DNA of 64,000 nucleotides from Pseudomonadota bacterium (lineage in GTDB: Bacteria; Pseudomonadota; Gammaproteobacteria; Steroidobacterales; Steroidobacteraceae), in contig CANGJP010000004.1 of assembly GCA_947454465.1 (NCBI GenBank), forward strand, positions 1 to 64,000. The letters run 5' to 3'. The position numbers and the translations under genes were made by a program. The notes under the pieces are model-generated. The model made no database searches. It was not told where the DNA came from and worked only from the letters and a program-made list of their open reading frames with translations. Shown here piece after piece: positions 19,137-30,288 of the stretch. The stretch's first letter is position 1, and each line of letters starts with the position of its first letter.

Positions 19137-19296
19137 AAGGCCTCTGAACCCTCCCAGATGGAGGATCGGAAAAAGGGGGCGACTTCTACGCTGTTAGACC
19201 GAAAAAGTCACGAACTAATGCATTTCAACAGGCTAACAAGCCATACGGTCATCCGCCATCAGGACATTCTCAGCATAACAACCTTTGCCCCACCCA

Positions 19297-22200
19297 TTAA
19301 CCCAATTCGACGGCATCCGCATCGAAGCCGAGATTGGGCTGCAGCCAGCGCAGGGCTTGCTGCAAGGTGATGGCTTTACGACGCGCATAATCCTGCACTT
19401 GATCCAAGTCCACCTGACCCACTGCAAAATACTTGGAATCAGGATGTGAGAAGTACCAACCGCTCACCGCGGCCGTAGGCAACATCGCGAAAGATTCGGT
19501 GATCGTCATGCCGGTATTTTGCTGTACATCGAGCAAGCGCCACAGCGTTGCCTTTTCAGTATGATCAGGACAGGCTGGATAGCCTGGCGCAGGACGGATG
19601 CCACTATAATCCTCGCGAATCAACTCCTCATTGCTCTTACGCTCATCAGGGACATAGCCCCATATTTCGCGACGTACGCGCTCATGTAGACGCTCAGCCA
19701 AGGCCTCAGCTAAACGATCAGCAATGGCCTTAAGCATGATGCTGGAGTAATCGTCATGAACGGCTTCAAAACGTCGCACATGGTCTTCAATACCAAATCC
19801 TGCGGCCACAGCAAATGAACCGATATAGTCACGCACACCACTCGCTTTAGGGGCAACATAATCCGCCAGACAATTATGCGCCTGACCTTCTGGTTTATCC
19901 CGTTGCTGACGCAAGAAATGCAAGGTCGCTAAGACCTGTGTACGTGAATCATCCGTGTAGATTTCCACGTCATCACCCACACTATTAGCAGGGAACATAC
20001 CCACCACTGCACGGGCGTGAAGCCAATTTTCACGCAACACTTTGGTCAACATGGTTTGTGCGTCTTTGTATAGGTTACTAGCCTGCTCGCCGACCACTGG
20101 ATCGGTGAGAATGGCTGGGAACGTTCCTGCAAATTGCCATGCATTAAAAAACGGCATCCAGTCGATGTAATGAATTAAATCCTGTAAGGGATAATTTTCG
20201 AACACCTTGATCCCCAGATGGCGCGGTACCGGCGGTGTATAGACAGTCCAATCAATCTTGAAATGATTAGCGCGCGCCTGAGCAATCGTGAATTGCGGCG
20301 CCTTAAGTTTACGGCCCTGATGTTGCTCACGACGGCGTGCGTGTTCTTCTTTAACTGTGGCGTGAAACCCAGCTTTCACACTCGGAGTAATGAGATTACG
20401 GCACACACTCACTGAGCGCGATGCATCCTTTACATAGACCACGCTGCCCGCGTATCCCGGATCAATCTTGATGGAAGTATGCGCCGGGGAAGTGGTCGCC
20501 CCACCAATCAATAGCGGCTGCGTGAAACCTTGACGCTGCATTTCTTTAGCCACATGCACCATTTCATCTAAGGATGGCGTAATCAAACCCGACAACCCAA
20601 TGATATCGGCATTCACTTTTTTGGCAGCTTCTAAAATCTTTTCACAAGACACCATCACGCCCAGATCAATCACTTCAAAGTTATTGCACTGCAGCACCAC
20701 ACCGACGATATTCTTGCCGATGTCATGAACATCGCCCTTGACAGTCGCCAGAACAATTTTGGCATCTGCTTGACGTTTAGCCCCAGCACCCAGTGCAGCC
20801 TCAATAAAGGGAATGAGATGTGCAACCGCCTTCTTCATGACGCGCGCCGATTTGACCACCTGAGGTAAGAACATTTTGCCCGCACCGAACAAGTCACCCA
20901 CGACATTCATACCATCCATCAACGGACCTTCGATTACAGACAAAGGCTTATCTGCCTCAAGACGGGCTGCTTCGGTATCTTCAATCACATACTGGTCTAT
21001 ACCCTTAACCAAGGCGTGCTCCAGGCGCTTAGTCACAGGCCACTGACGCCACGCCAAATCCTCAGCCTTCTTAGTCGCAGCCTCACCTTTAAATTGGCCC
21101 GCGATCTCAAGCAAGCGCTCAGTGGCATCGTCACGACGATTCAGAATGACATCTTCGACACGCTCTTTTAAGTCAACAGGAATATCTTCATAAATTGCCA
21201 ACTGTCCTGCATTAACAATCCCCATGCTCAAGCCATTCTTGATGGCGTGATACAAAAATACCGAGTGCATCGCTTCACGAACGGGCTCATTGCCTCGAAA
21301 CGAAAACGATACGTTGCTAATACCGCCACTGATACCCGCATACGGACAGGCGCGCCGAATCTGCGCACAGGACTCAATAAAATCTAAGGCATAACGATTA
21401 TGCTCTTCTATACCTGTCGCCACCGCAAATACATTGGGATCAAAAATAATATCTTCAGGCGGAAACCCAGCCTGTTCCGTCAGTAATTTGTAAGAACGTT
21501 GACAGATTGAGACTTTTCGCGCCACGGTATCTGCTTGACCCTGCTCATCGAAAGCCATAACCACAACGGCAGCACCATAGAGCTTTATTTTACGTGCATA
21601 CTCAAGAAACGGCGCTTCGCCCTCTTTCAAACTAATTGAATTAACAATACCTTTACCTTGAATACATTTCAGACCCGCTTCGATCACTTCCCATTTAGAT
21701 GAATCGATCATCACGGGCACACGCGCAATATCCGGCTCAGCAGCAGTCAAATTTAAAAATCTGACCATCGCGCTTTTGGAATCGAGCATGCCCTCATCCA
21801 TATTTACATCAATGATCTGTGCACCACTGGCCACTTGCTGCTTAGCAATATCCAAGGCTGTGCTGTAATCATCAGCTTCAATCAGCTTACGAAACTTAGC
21901 TGAACCCGTAACATTAGTGCGCTCGCCAACATTCACAAACAAACTGTCTGCAGCAATATTGAATGGCTCCAGACCACTCAATCTGCACTTAACGTCAACC
22001 TTAGGGATTTTTCGTGGCGCAATACTGGCAACGGTATCGTGCATGTGATGGATGTGATCTGGAGTCGTACCGCAACATCCACCGACAATATTGACAAAAC
22101 CCGCTTCAGCGAACTCACGGATAAAGCTCGCTGTTTCACAGGCATGCTCATCGTATTCACCAAAGGCATTGGGCAAGCCTGCATTCGGATAGGCACAAAT

Positions 22201-23007
22201 ATAAGTTTCAGCAATCTTCGACAGCTCTTCGATATACGGCCGCAACTGCTTTGCACCGAGCGCACAGTTAAACCCAATAGTGATGGGTTTAGCATGTCGC
22301 ACTGAATTCCAAAACGCTTCAGCGGTCTGCCCAGAAAGTGTTCGCCCCGATGCGTCAGTGATCGTGCCGGAAACCATGATGGGCAGATCCAATTTGAGTT
22401 CATCCAGAACACTGCGTACCGCGAATAACGCAGCCTTGGCATTAAGCGTATCGAAAATAGTCTCGACCAAGAGAATATCAGCACCGCCTTCGATCAACCC
22501 ACGGGTCGCCTGACTGTACGCCTCTACCAATTGATCGAAATTCACGGCGCGATAGCCGGGATCATTCACGTCAGGCGATAACGATGCCGTACGATTAGTC
22601 GGCCCCAAAGCACCGGCAACCAAACGCACGCGACCTGAAGTGCTTTCAAACTGATCGGCCGCTTCACGGGCTAATCTCGCTGCTGCCACATTCATCTCAA
22701 ATGCCAGCGACTCCATGTGGTAATCAGCCTGCGCAATACAATTGGCACCAAAACTATTGGTTTCCAGAATATCCGCACCGGCTTCAAGGTACTGACGGTG
22801 AATCTCGCTGACGATATCAGGCCGACTGAGAACCAACACATCATTATTGCCCTTCAAATCATGCGACCACGCCTTAAAACGTTCGCCACGATAGCCACTT
22901 TCATCGAGTTTATAACGCTGCACCATCGTGCCAAATGCACCATCCAGCGTCAGAATTCGTTGCTCGAGCAGTCGCTTAAATTCAACAATACGTTCGTTAC
23001 GGTTCAT
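19297..23007 (-). CDS. metH: Cobalamin-dependent methionine synthase
   Basis: 1236 aa; [11 protein letters not shown] zinc site, [18 protein letters not shown]12 motif, C-terminal AdoMet activation domain. Confidence 0.97.
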   Translation of the reverse strand: MNRNERIVEFKRLLEQRILTLDGAFGTMVQRYKLDESGYRGERFKAWSHDLKGNNDVLVLSRPDIVSEIHRQYLEAGADILETNSFGANCIAQADYHMESLAFEMNVAAARLAREAADQFESTSGRVRLVAGALGPTNRTASLSPDVNDPGYRAVNFDQLVEAYSQATRGLIEGGADILLVETIFDTLNAKAALFAVRSVLDELKLDLPIMVSGTITDASGRTLSGQTAEAFWNSVRHAKPITIGFNCALGAKQLRPYIEELSKIAETYICAYPNAGLPNAFGEYDEHACETASFIREFAEAGFVNIVGGCCGTTPDHIHHMHDTVASIAPRKIPKVDVKCRLSGLEPFNIAADSLFVNVGERTNVTGSAKFRKLIEADDYSTALDIAKQQVASGAQIIDVNMDEGMLDSKSAMVRFLNLTAAEPDIARVPVMIDSSKWEVIEAGLKCIQGKGIVNSISLKEGEAPFLEYARKIKLYGAAVVVMAFDEQGQADTVARKVSICQRSYKLLTEQAGFPPEDIIFDPNVFAVATGIEEHNRYALDFIESCAQIRRACPYAGISGGISNVSFSFRGNEPVREAMHSVFLYHAIKNGLSMGIVNAGQLAIYEDIPVDLKERVEDVILNRRDDATERLLEIAGQFKGEAATKKAEDLAWRQWPVTKRLEHALVKGIDQYVIEDTEAARLEADKPLSVIEGPLMDGMNVVGDLFGAGKMFLPQVVKSARVMKKAVAHLIPFIEAALGAGAKRQADAKIVLATVKGDVHDIGKNIVGVVLQCNNFEVIDLGVMVSCEKILEAAKKVNADIIGLSGLITPSLDEMVHVAKEMQRQGFTQPLLIGGATTSPAHTSIKIDPGYAGSVVYVKDASRSVSVCRNLITPSVKAGFHATVKEEHARRREQHQGRKLKAPQFTIAQARANHFKIDWTVYTPPVPRHLGIKVFENYPLQDLIHYIDWMPFFNAWQFAGTFPAILTDPVVGEQASNLYKDAQTMLTKVLRENWLHARAVVGMFPANSVGDDVEIYTDDSRTQVLATLHFLRQQRDKPEGQAHNCLADYVAPKASGVRDYIGSFAVAAGFGIEDHVRRFEAVHDDYSSIMLKAIADRLAEALAERLHERVRREIWGYVPDERKSNEELIREDYSGIRPAPGYPACPDHTEKATLWRLLDVQQNTGMTITESFAMLPTAAVSGWYFSHPDSKYFAVGQVDLDQVQDYARRKAITLQQALRWLQPNLGFDADAVELG

Positions 23008-23112
23008 AGTTCACTATTACAGTTACAGGTCAGGGATAATCCTGACTTAATTGATCGCATTAGGCCTTCACGATCGTCGAATGGCTCAATATCGCCGCTC
23101 AACATTTATCAA

Positions 23113-24006
23113 TCAAGGGCGGATACCTAAGGCATGGCAAATTGCATAGGTGAGCTCCGATCGATTTAAAGTATAAAAATGAAACTCATTGATGCCATGC
23201 TGCTGTAGCTTCTGTACTTGCTCAATGGCGAACGCAAATGAAATCATCTGACGGGTAGATGCATCATCATCAAGCCCCGCAAAGCGGGCTGCCAATGAAG
23301 ACGGCACAGATGCCCCACAACGTTGAGCAAAACGCTGCATTTGCGGGAAACGAGTGATGGGCAAAATACCAGGCACGATGCTGGCCGTAATGCCCGCAGC
23401 CACACAGCGATCACGAAAACGTAAATACGTGTCCGTATCGAAGAAAAACTGCGTGATCGCACGCGTGGCACCGGCATCAATCTTTGCCTTGAGGTAATCC
23501 AAATCAAACTGCTCATTGGGAGCTTCAGGATGCATCTCAGGATATGCAGCGACAGACAACTCAAAGTCGCCTACCTTCTTCAAGCCTGCAACCAAATCGA
23601 CTGCATAAGCAAAACCATCGGCACGTGGGGTAAACCGGGTACCTGGGGCGGGATCACCGCGCAACGCCACCAAATGACGAATACCTTGCTGCCAGTAATT
23701 TGCAGCGATATCGAGGACTTCATCACGCGAGGCATTAACACACGTCAAATGTGGTACGGGCGTTAATGCTGTCTCTTTGAGAATACGTGTGACCACATTG
23801 TGTGTACGTTCGCGTGTTGATCCATCAGCACCATAAGTCACGGAGACAAATCGTGGCTTGAGCGGCGCGAGTCGTTGGATCGACTCCCACAACGTAGCTT
23901 CCATTTTCTCATCATTGGGTGGAAAAAATTCAAATGACACCTGTACGGGTGCAGTGATTTTGCCCAAGTGATCGATAATACGATCTTTAATCGCTTGTTC
24001 TGACAT
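23113..24006 (-). CDS. metF: Methylenetetrahydrofolate reductase
   Basis: VSFEFFPPNDEKMEATLWESIQRLAPLKPRFVSVTYGADGSTRERT; likely start MSEQAIKDRI at 24006. Confidence 0.95.
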   Translation of the reverse strand: MSEQAIKDRIIDHLGKITAPVQVSFEFFPPNDEKMEATLWESIQRLAPLKPRFVSVTYGADGSTRERTHNVVTRILKETALTPVPHLTCVNASRDEVLDIAANYWQQGIRHLVALRGDPAPGTRFTPRADGFAYAVDLVAGLKKVGDFELSVAAYPEMHPEAPNEQFDLDYLKAKIDAGATRAITQFFFDTDTYLRFRDRCVAAGITASIVPGILPITRFPQMQRFAQRCGASVPSSLAARFAGLDDDASTRQMISFAFAIEQVQKLQQHGINEFHFYTLNRSELTYAICHALGIRP

Positions 24007-24035
24007 GTGTGATTCCAAATTAAAACCAAACGCCT

Positions 24036-24959
24036 TTACTGGCGAGTAGCCACGCCTAACAACTTGGCCTTTTGACCCGAACGTAGTGCTTTCACTTGAT
24101 CGCACTGCACGCCCGCCCGCTCTAGCCAGCGCCGCATCAATACCTGAGGGTTCTCAGCCGCCATCTCGGCCAATTTTGCTTTATCTTCAACGATGATGAT
24201 GCGCCCACCTTGTCGCAATACTCGCACCGCTTCCTTTAAGGCTTGCCCCGGTTTGTCGGAAGTGGACAGTACATGATCAAAGCTCACCGCATCAAAACTA
24301 GAAGAATTAAATGGCAAATCGTACATGTCGCCTCGCTTAAATACGCATTGATTGAGCCCTGCACCATGCACTCTAGCGCGTGCTAAACGCAGTGCTTGAG
24401 TGGAAATATCCAACCCTACCGCATGCCTTGCTCGCGCAGCCAAAACACTTAACATACTGCCACTACCGGTACCCACATCCAGTAAATCCCCAAGCGAATG
24501 GCTACTGGCCTTATCAAATAAGGCCCTTATGAACGCGTTCACCAGCCGAACATCGCTATATGTTGACTCAGCAGAACGCCTCACCAGTGCCCACTGTGCA
24601 CTCACACTACGCACACGCTGATCGCGCACCTGTACAAGCTGCTGCTGATCCCTTTGCAGAATAGCGTCCGTAACATCAATTCGCGCTAGCACCAACGACA
24701 CCAGTTGAGCCGTCTGTGTATCACTGGTCAAACGGTAATAAATGCGCTGCTCCTCGCGAAAACGCTCTAGGGCAGCCACATCACTCAATAGTTTTAAATG
24801 TCTCGAAATTCGCGGCTGACTCTGACCCAATACTTCAGCCATCTCACCTACTGTCAGCTCACCGTGACTGAGTAACGCCAACAATCGACAGCGCGTCGGT
24901 TCAGCTAGCGCGCGCAACACATCGATGGCGGAATCAAATTGAAGTGGATGAGCAGTCAT
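24036..24959 (-). CDS. ArsR-family HTH regulator fused to SAM-dependent methyltransferase domain
   Basis: N-terminal wHTH (VLRALAEPTRCRLLALLSHGELTVGEMAEVLGQSQPRISRHLKLL), C-terminal class I MTase motif LLDVGTGSGSMLSVLAARARHAVGLDIS. Confidence 0.9.
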   Translation of the reverse strand: MTAHPLQFDSAIDVLRALAEPTRCRLLALLSHGELTVGEMAEVLGQSQPRISRHLKLLSDVAALERFREEQRIYYRLTSDTQTAQLVSLVLARIDVTDAILQRDQQQLVQVRDQRVRSVSAQWALVRRSAESTYSDVRLVNAFIRALFDKASSHSLGDLLDVGTGSGSMLSVLAARARHAVGLDISTQALRLARARVHGAGLNQCVFKRGDMYDLPFNSSSFDAVSFDHVLSTSDKPGQALKEAVRVLRQGGRIIIVEDKAKLAEMAAENPQVLMRRWLERAGVQCDQVKALRSGQKAKLLGVATRQ

Positions 24960-24971
24960 TTATCCCTTTCA

Positions 24972-24995
24972 TTATATAACAATTTCTTTATATAA
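24972..24995. promoter_or_regulatory. Twin TTATATAA palindromes, candidate ArsR-type operator
   Basis: TTATATAA-N8-TTATATAA, 13-36 bp upstream of the ArsR-methyltransferase start. Confidence 0.5.
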
Positions 24996-25191
24996 GGACA
25001 AATTCTTTGCCAGATTTAAGATACCGTGGCGCAACCTCAACACACCACACACTGACAACCCCTGAATGACAACCTAGCTGAAACAACCACCGCCACCCGC
25101 TATTTCACCACCCACTAATTAAGGTAGTCTAACGTCTACTTGCAGGACTCTATCTGCTGATAGGCTTGCAACTCGCTCATGACCCTAGCAC

Positions 25192-26436
25192 TTGGACTTT
25201 CCCATGGCCCTTGATCAAAACGCTCTAAACAGTCTACGTATCGAACGCAATGCCCCTCACTCAAACACACCCCACTCACGCGGGACCGCCATCAAACTCA
25301 TCGTCGTCGCCGTGATCTTATTGGTAGCTGCCGGATTGTGGCGATCGAGCCACCCACTCATCGAAGTGGAAGTGACCTCCGCCACCAGCACTCGCAACAT
25401 GGGCACCAACGCCGTACTTGATGCATCAGGCTATGTGGTCGCGCGCAGACAAGCCACGGTATCCGCCAAAGTCACTGGGAAAGTCTCTGAAGTATTAATC
25501 GAAGAAGGCATGCGTGTTAAAGCCGGCCAAATACTGGCCACACTCGATACCAGCACCACGGATCGACAAGTGGAGCTATCCAAGCAACAAGCACTGGCCG
25601 CCAAAGCAGCATTAAGCCAGAGCAAGGTTCGACTAGAAGAAGCACAGCGCGCAGCCCACCGTGGTGAACAGTTACGCACCGAACACCTCATTAGTGAAGC
25701 AGAATTCGATGGCTTGCAATCGACCGTTGCAGCACTGCAGGCTCAGCTACAAGCCTTACAATCACAATTCGACGTTGCACAAGCCAATGTAGAACTGCAG
25801 CAACAGAACATCAGCGATCTCACTGTACGAGCACCGTTTACAGGCGTAGTGATTTCTAAAGATGCCCAACCCGGCGAAATGATTTCGCCTATTTCTGCAG
25901 GAGGCGGCTTTACACGCACTGGCATCGCGACCATTGTTGACATGGATTCACGCGAAGTAGAGGTCGATGTCAATGAATCCTTTATCAACCGCATAACCGA
26001 CGAACAAAAAACCGAAGCCACGCTGGATGCTTATCCTGAATGGACCATACCTAGTCATGTCATTAGCATCGTACCGACTGCAGACCGTCAAAAGGCCACT
26101 GTCAAAGTCCGCATCGGTTTTGATCAGCTAGATCCACGCATCTTGCCCGATATGGGTGTAAAAGTACGGTTCTTAGACCACACTGAAATCACGACCAACC
26201 CAGCCCACCAGGCCGTAGAACTTCCCAGCAATTGCGTTATCCGCACAACTGGTAACAACTACGTCTGGCGCGTAACCAACAACACCTTGGAAAAAGTAGC
26301 CGTCAGTACTGGCAGTGAGCACAGTAACCGCATCGAGATTCTCAGCGGTATTCAAACTGGTGATAGCGTGGTGATACAACCCAGTGAAACCCTGATAGAT
26401 GGCGCCAAAGTCAAAGTTAAAATCCCGTCGCCGTGA
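25192..26436 (+). CDS. Periplasmic adaptor (HlyD/RND-type membrane fusion protein)
   Basis: TM anchor; YVVARRQATVSAKVTGKVSEVLIEEGMRVKAGQILATLD lipoyl domain; APFTGVVISKDAQPGEMISP. Confidence 0.9.
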   Translation: MDFPMALDQNALNSLRIERNAPHSNTPHSRGTAIKLIVVAVILLVAAGLWRSSHPLIEVEVTSATSTRNMGTNAVLDASGYVVARRQATVSAKVTGKVSEVLIEEGMRVKAGQILATLDTSTTDRQVELSKQQALAAKAALSQSKVRLEEAQRAAHRGEQLRTEHLISEAEFDGLQSTVAALQAQLQALQSQFDVAQANVELQQQNISDLTVRAPFTGVVISKDAQPGEMISPISAGGGFTRTGIATIVDMDSREVEVDVNESFINRITDEQKTEATLDAYPEWTIPSHVISIVPTADRQKATVKVRIGFDQLDPRILPDMGVKVRFLDHTEITTNPAHQAVELPSNCVIRTTGNNYVWRVTNNTLEKVAVSTGSEHSNRIEILSGIQTGDSVVIQPSETLIDGAKVKVKIPSP

Positions 26437-26505
26437 TCCCAACAGTACGGAACCTGCTAGTTGGTCACTTAACCGCATCACAGCTTATTTATCTGGAATC
26501 CATTA

Positions 26506-27189
26506 ATGAACACATTGGTTCGAATTAAAGACCTGACAAAACACTTTCAACGCGGCACGGAAAGGGTACAGGTATTACAGCGACTTGATCTAGAGATCCC
26601 TGAGGGTGATTTTCTAGCCTTGATGGGCCCCTCTGGCTCTGGAAAATCCACACTGCTTAATCTGATGGGCGGTCTAGATCGCCCCACCTCGGGCACTATC
26701 GAAGTTGCAGGATACGACATCAGCCAACTCGATGATGCCTCGCTAGGTAGATGGCGTGCAGACAACGTTGGTTTTGTATTTCAGATGTACAACCTACTTC
26801 CAGCACTGACGGCACAACGTAATGTGGAATTACCTTTACTACTGACCAAGTTGTCAGCCACCGAACGTAAGAAACGCGCAGCAGCAGCCTTGCAGTTGGT
26901 GGGACTTAACGATCGCGCCCAACATAAACCTCGTGAACTTTCGGGCGGGCAAGAACAACGCGTAGGTATTGCCCGTGCCATCGTTTCAGACCCCATGTTG
27001 TTGTTATGCGATGAACCCACCGGTGATCTCGATCGCAAGGCGGGTGATGAAATTCTTGATTTATTACAAGCCTTGAATGAGCAGCAAGGCAAAACCATTA
27101 TCATGGTGACACATGACCCGCGCGCTGCAGAACGCGCCAAACGCATACTGCATCTGGATAAAGGCCAACTGGTCAAGGAAACCCTCTAA
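26506..27189 (+). CDS. ABC transporter ATP-binding protein (LolD/MacB type)
   Basis: [49 protein letters not shown]. Confidence 0.93.
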   Translation: MNTLVRIKDLTKHFQRGTERVQVLQRLDLEIPEGDFLALMGPSGSGKSTLLNLMGGLDRPTSGTIEVAGYDISQLDDASLGRWRADNVGFVFQMYNLLPALTAQRNVELPLLLTKLSATERKKRAAAALQLVGLNDRAQHKPRELSGGQEQRVGIARAIVSDPMLLLCDEPTGDLDRKAGDEILDLLQALNEQQGKTIIMVTHDPRAAERAKRILHLDKGQLVKETL

Positions 27190-28334
27190 TGTGGTCAGTA
27201 CTCTGGGCCAATCTCGGCAGAAAACGCTCGCGGATGATCTTGACATTGTCCTCCATTATCGTGGCCTTCATCCTATTCACCCTAGTCGAAGCCTTACAGT
27301 ATGCCCTTATTGGCGGCGTAGATCTGGCCGGCCAGGATCGCTTGATGAGCATGCACAAAGTGTCATTCACACAACCACTACCACGCAGTTACTTAGAACG
27401 AGTACGCGCAGTTGAAGGCGTGCGCTCGGCCATTTCACTAAACTGGTTTGGTGGCTATTTCAAAGATGAACGCACCCAAGTATTTAGCTACCCCGTACTA
27501 GGAGAGACAGCACTGCAAGATGTGTATCCAGAAATCGTCGTCAACCCCGAGCACCTGAGCACGTGGATGCAAGAACGTACCGGCGCATTAGTGGGTCGCG
27601 CCATGGCCGACACCATGGGCTGGAAAGTCAACGATATCGTACCCATTCGTTCTGCAATCTATTTCAAAAAAGACGGTAGTAACACTTGGGACATGAAAAT
27701 AGTAGGCATCTTCGATAATGCGAACGGTGATACCAATGGCCTATATTTCCATTATGACTATTTCAATGAGGGATTAGCCAACCAAGACTATATAGGCTGG
27801 ATTGGCCTACGGCTAAAAGATAAAAACCAAGGTGCACAAGTTGCAGCACATATCGACACGATGTTTGCCAACTCATCAGCCGAAACAAAAACCAGCACCG
27901 AGAAAGCCTTCGTACAAAGCTTCGCCAATCAATTTGGTAATGTCAGCGCTATCGTGACCGTAATCGTCGTGGCTGTATTTTTTACAATGCTGCTTGTTAC
28001 TGCCAACAGTATGGCGCAATCCGTACGCGAACGAACCAGTGAAATAGGCATAATGAAAACCCTAGGTTTTACCAGCACTCAAGTCACTGCCTTAATTCTA
28101 GCAGAAGCCTTATTGATTACTTTTATTGGCGGCCTAATCGGATTATTACTGGGTACGCTGGCAGTGAAAGGTATCGCTGAAGCCGTTAAACAATTTCTTC
28201 CACTGATGACGGTACCTCACCATGCGTACTTTCTTGGCATTACCTGCATGGCATTACTCGGCATAGTGTCCGGTGTAGTGCCCTGCTGGCAAGCCTGGCA
28301 ATTGAAGATTACTGATGCGTTACGACGCGGTTGA
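27189..28334 (+). CDS. ABC transporter permease (FtsX-like)
   Basis: NLGRKRSRMILTLSSIIVAFILFTLVEAL...VRERTSEIGIMKTLGFTSTQV. Confidence 0.9.
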   Translation: MWSVLWANLGRKRSRMILTLSSIIVAFILFTLVEALQYALIGGVDLAGQDRLMSMHKVSFTQPLPRSYLERVRAVEGVRSAISLNWFGGYFKDERTQVFSYPVLGETALQDVYPEIVVNPEHLSTWMQERTGALVGRAMADTMGWKVNDIVPIRSAIYFKKDGSNTWDMKIVGIFDNANGDTNGLYFHYDYFNEGLANQDYIGWIGLRLKDKNQGAQVAAHIDTMFANSSAETKTSTEKAFVQSFANQFGNVSAIVTVIVVAVFFTMLLVTANSMAQSVRERTSEIGIMKTLGFTSTQVTALILAEALLITFIGGLIGLLLGTLAVKGIAEAVKQFLPLMTVPHHAYFLGITCMALLGIVSGVVPCWQAWQLKITDALRRG

Positions 28335-28374
28335 ATCCTTTAATTCACACGCTACAACAATCCGCTAAATAATC

Positions 28375-29574
28375 TTGCTCATCATGCTTAATGACCTATC
28401 ACAAATTACGACAATCACTGTATCCAACCTGCGCAGCATCACCGAACGCAAGGCTGCCTCGATTGTGGCTATTGTGGGGCTGGCAGGCGTGGTGGCCATT
28501 CTGGTTGGCGTACTATCGATGCGAGAAGGCTTTCGCGCTACTCTCGATCAAGCCGGCGCAAAAGACGTGGCTATCGTTTTACGTAGTGGCTCGGCGGCTG
28601 AACTGTCCAGCGGATTAAGCTTAGAGCAAACGCGCATCATCAGTAGTGCCAATTCCGTGGTCAAACAAAACGGAATGTCGGTCGCCTCACCAGAACTGTA
28701 TGTGATCATTGATGTACCGATGCGCAGTACCGGTACTGAAGCCAATGTCCCACTACGTGGCATCAGTACCCAGGCCACCCAGGTACGCAGTCAATTCAAA
28801 CTGATACAGGGGCGCATGTTCACACCGGGACGCTTTGAAGTCATTGTAGGTCGCGGCGCAGCCTCGCAATTTGCTGGACTTGATGTCGGCAAGACCGTTC
28901 GCTGGGGCACCACCGATTGGGATGTCGTCGGTCTCTTCGACGATGGCGGAAGCGTGTCGGAATCTGAAATATGGACCGATGCCACCGTACTGCAAGGTGC
29001 ATATCGTCGCGGGCCCACTTTTCAGTCGGTACGCGCAAAACTCATCTCGGCTGACGCCATTCGCCAATTTAAAGATGAACTCAGCGTCGACCCACGACTC
29101 AATGTACGCGTACTCAGCGAATACGATTACTTTTCAGAGCAATCCAAAAGTTTATCAACACTGATCAATGCGGTGGGCTATACCGTTGCCTTCTTAATGG
29201 GTCTAGGCGCGATCTTTGGTGCCTTAAATACCATGTACTCTGCGGTATCAGCACGCACTCGCGAAATCGCCACTCTACGCGCCATCGGCTTTGGTGCCTG
29301 GCCGGTGGTCAGCTCCGTGGTAGCTGAATCAATGTTACTGGGTTTATTCGGCGGTGCCATAGGCTGTCTGATTGCCTATTTAGGCTTCAACGGTATCCGT
29401 GCATCAACCTTAAACTTTGCCAGCTTCAGCCAAATTACCTTCGCTTTTGCGGTCACGCCCGCACTGCTGCTGAAAGGACTGTTATACGCTTTGGCCTTAT
29501 CGTTTATCGGCGGCATCATGCCCGGTATACGCGCAGCAAAATTACCGATCACTTCCGGCTTGCGCGAACTTTAA
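28375..29574 (+). CDS. ABC transporter permease (FtsX-like)
   Basis: NLRSITERKAASIVAIVGLAGVVAILVGVLSM...ARTREIATLRAIGFGAWPVV. Confidence 0.9.
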   Translation: MLIMLNDLSQITTITVSNLRSITERKAASIVAIVGLAGVVAILVGVLSMREGFRATLDQAGAKDVAIVLRSGSAAELSSGLSLEQTRIISSANSVVKQNGMSVASPELYVIIDVPMRSTGTEANVPLRGISTQATQVRSQFKLIQGRMFTPGRFEVIVGRGAASQFAGLDVGKTVRWGTTDWDVVGLFDDGGSVSESEIWTDATVLQGAYRRGPTFQSVRAKLISADAIRQFKDELSVDPRLNVRVLSEYDYFSEQSKSLSTLINAVGYTVAFLMGLGAIFGALNTMYSAVSARTREIATLRAIGFGAWPVVSSVVAESMLLGLFGGAIGCLIAYLGFNGIRASTLNFASFSQITFAFAVTPALLLKGLLYALALSFIGGIMPGIRAAKLPITSGLREL

Positions 29575-29593
29575 GTAACTTTTTTGCATCTTG

Positions 29594-30217
29594 CTAGAAA
29601 CGCGTATGAACTCCGATAGTGATGCCATCAGGGAGTACCGAAACCAGCCAAGGTGACTGCCGCGAATGCGCTAGCAGACTTACCCCCGTTCCAAGTGCGA
29701 ACCCTGCCAGCACATCCGTTTGCCAATGACCCCGCACTTTCATGCGCGCAACGGCATCGTAAAACGGCAACAATTCCAGTGCATACACCGCCGGATAATC
29801 ATGTCGATACTCTAAAATGAATGGCGTCACCATGGCAGTCATCACTGTCACTTCACCACTCGGGAAGCTTTGGTGACCGCTGTTGGCAAACCATTCATTC
29901 GGACTTTCACTATCAATGGGACGCTTTCGACTAAATACCCGCTTCAAAATTTGCGACGAAACGGTACCTGCAAGTGTGGCATCCATGGAATACCAGAAGG
30001 TTTTTCCCAGCCTGGTGTCATGCCCAAGCCACAGGGCACCGGCCACATCGACAGCCAAGAGTCCGTTAATGACATTCAGCTGAACCTGCCGATCCCAGAT
30101 GCCACTGTTGTCATAGTCGAGACGATGATCGATACCCAGTGGACCGTCCGCCGCACAAAGTGAGCTAGATAGGAACAGACCCAAAACCATCGTGCTGAAG
30201 TAGCAGAAAAAACGCAT
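29594..30217 (-). CDS. PAP2 superfamily phosphatase, exported
   Basis: SGHQSFPSGEVTVMTAM and RMKVRGHWQTDVLAGFALG motifs; signal peptide. Confidence 0.85.
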   Translation of the reverse strand: MRFFCYFSTMVLGLFLSSSLCAADGPLGIDHRLDYDNSGIWDRQVQLNVINGLLAVDVAGALWLGHDTRLGKTFWYSMDATLAGTVSSQILKRVFSRKRPIDSESPNEWFANSGHQSFPSGEVTVMTAMVTPFILEYRHDYPAVYALELLPFYDAVARMKVRGHWQTDVLAGFALGTGVSLLAHSRQSPWLVSVLPDGITIGVHTRF

Positions 30218-30288
30218 GAACGTTCCAATATCGAATTCGCATCATCGGCCATTAAAAACGATGCGATGGTGCGCTCTTATATGAATAA

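Noticed and set aside
23008-23112. Possible SAM/SAH riboswitch between metF and metH
   Set aside because: Only a simple 6-bp hairpin found; no recognisable SAM or SAH aptamer consensus by eye.
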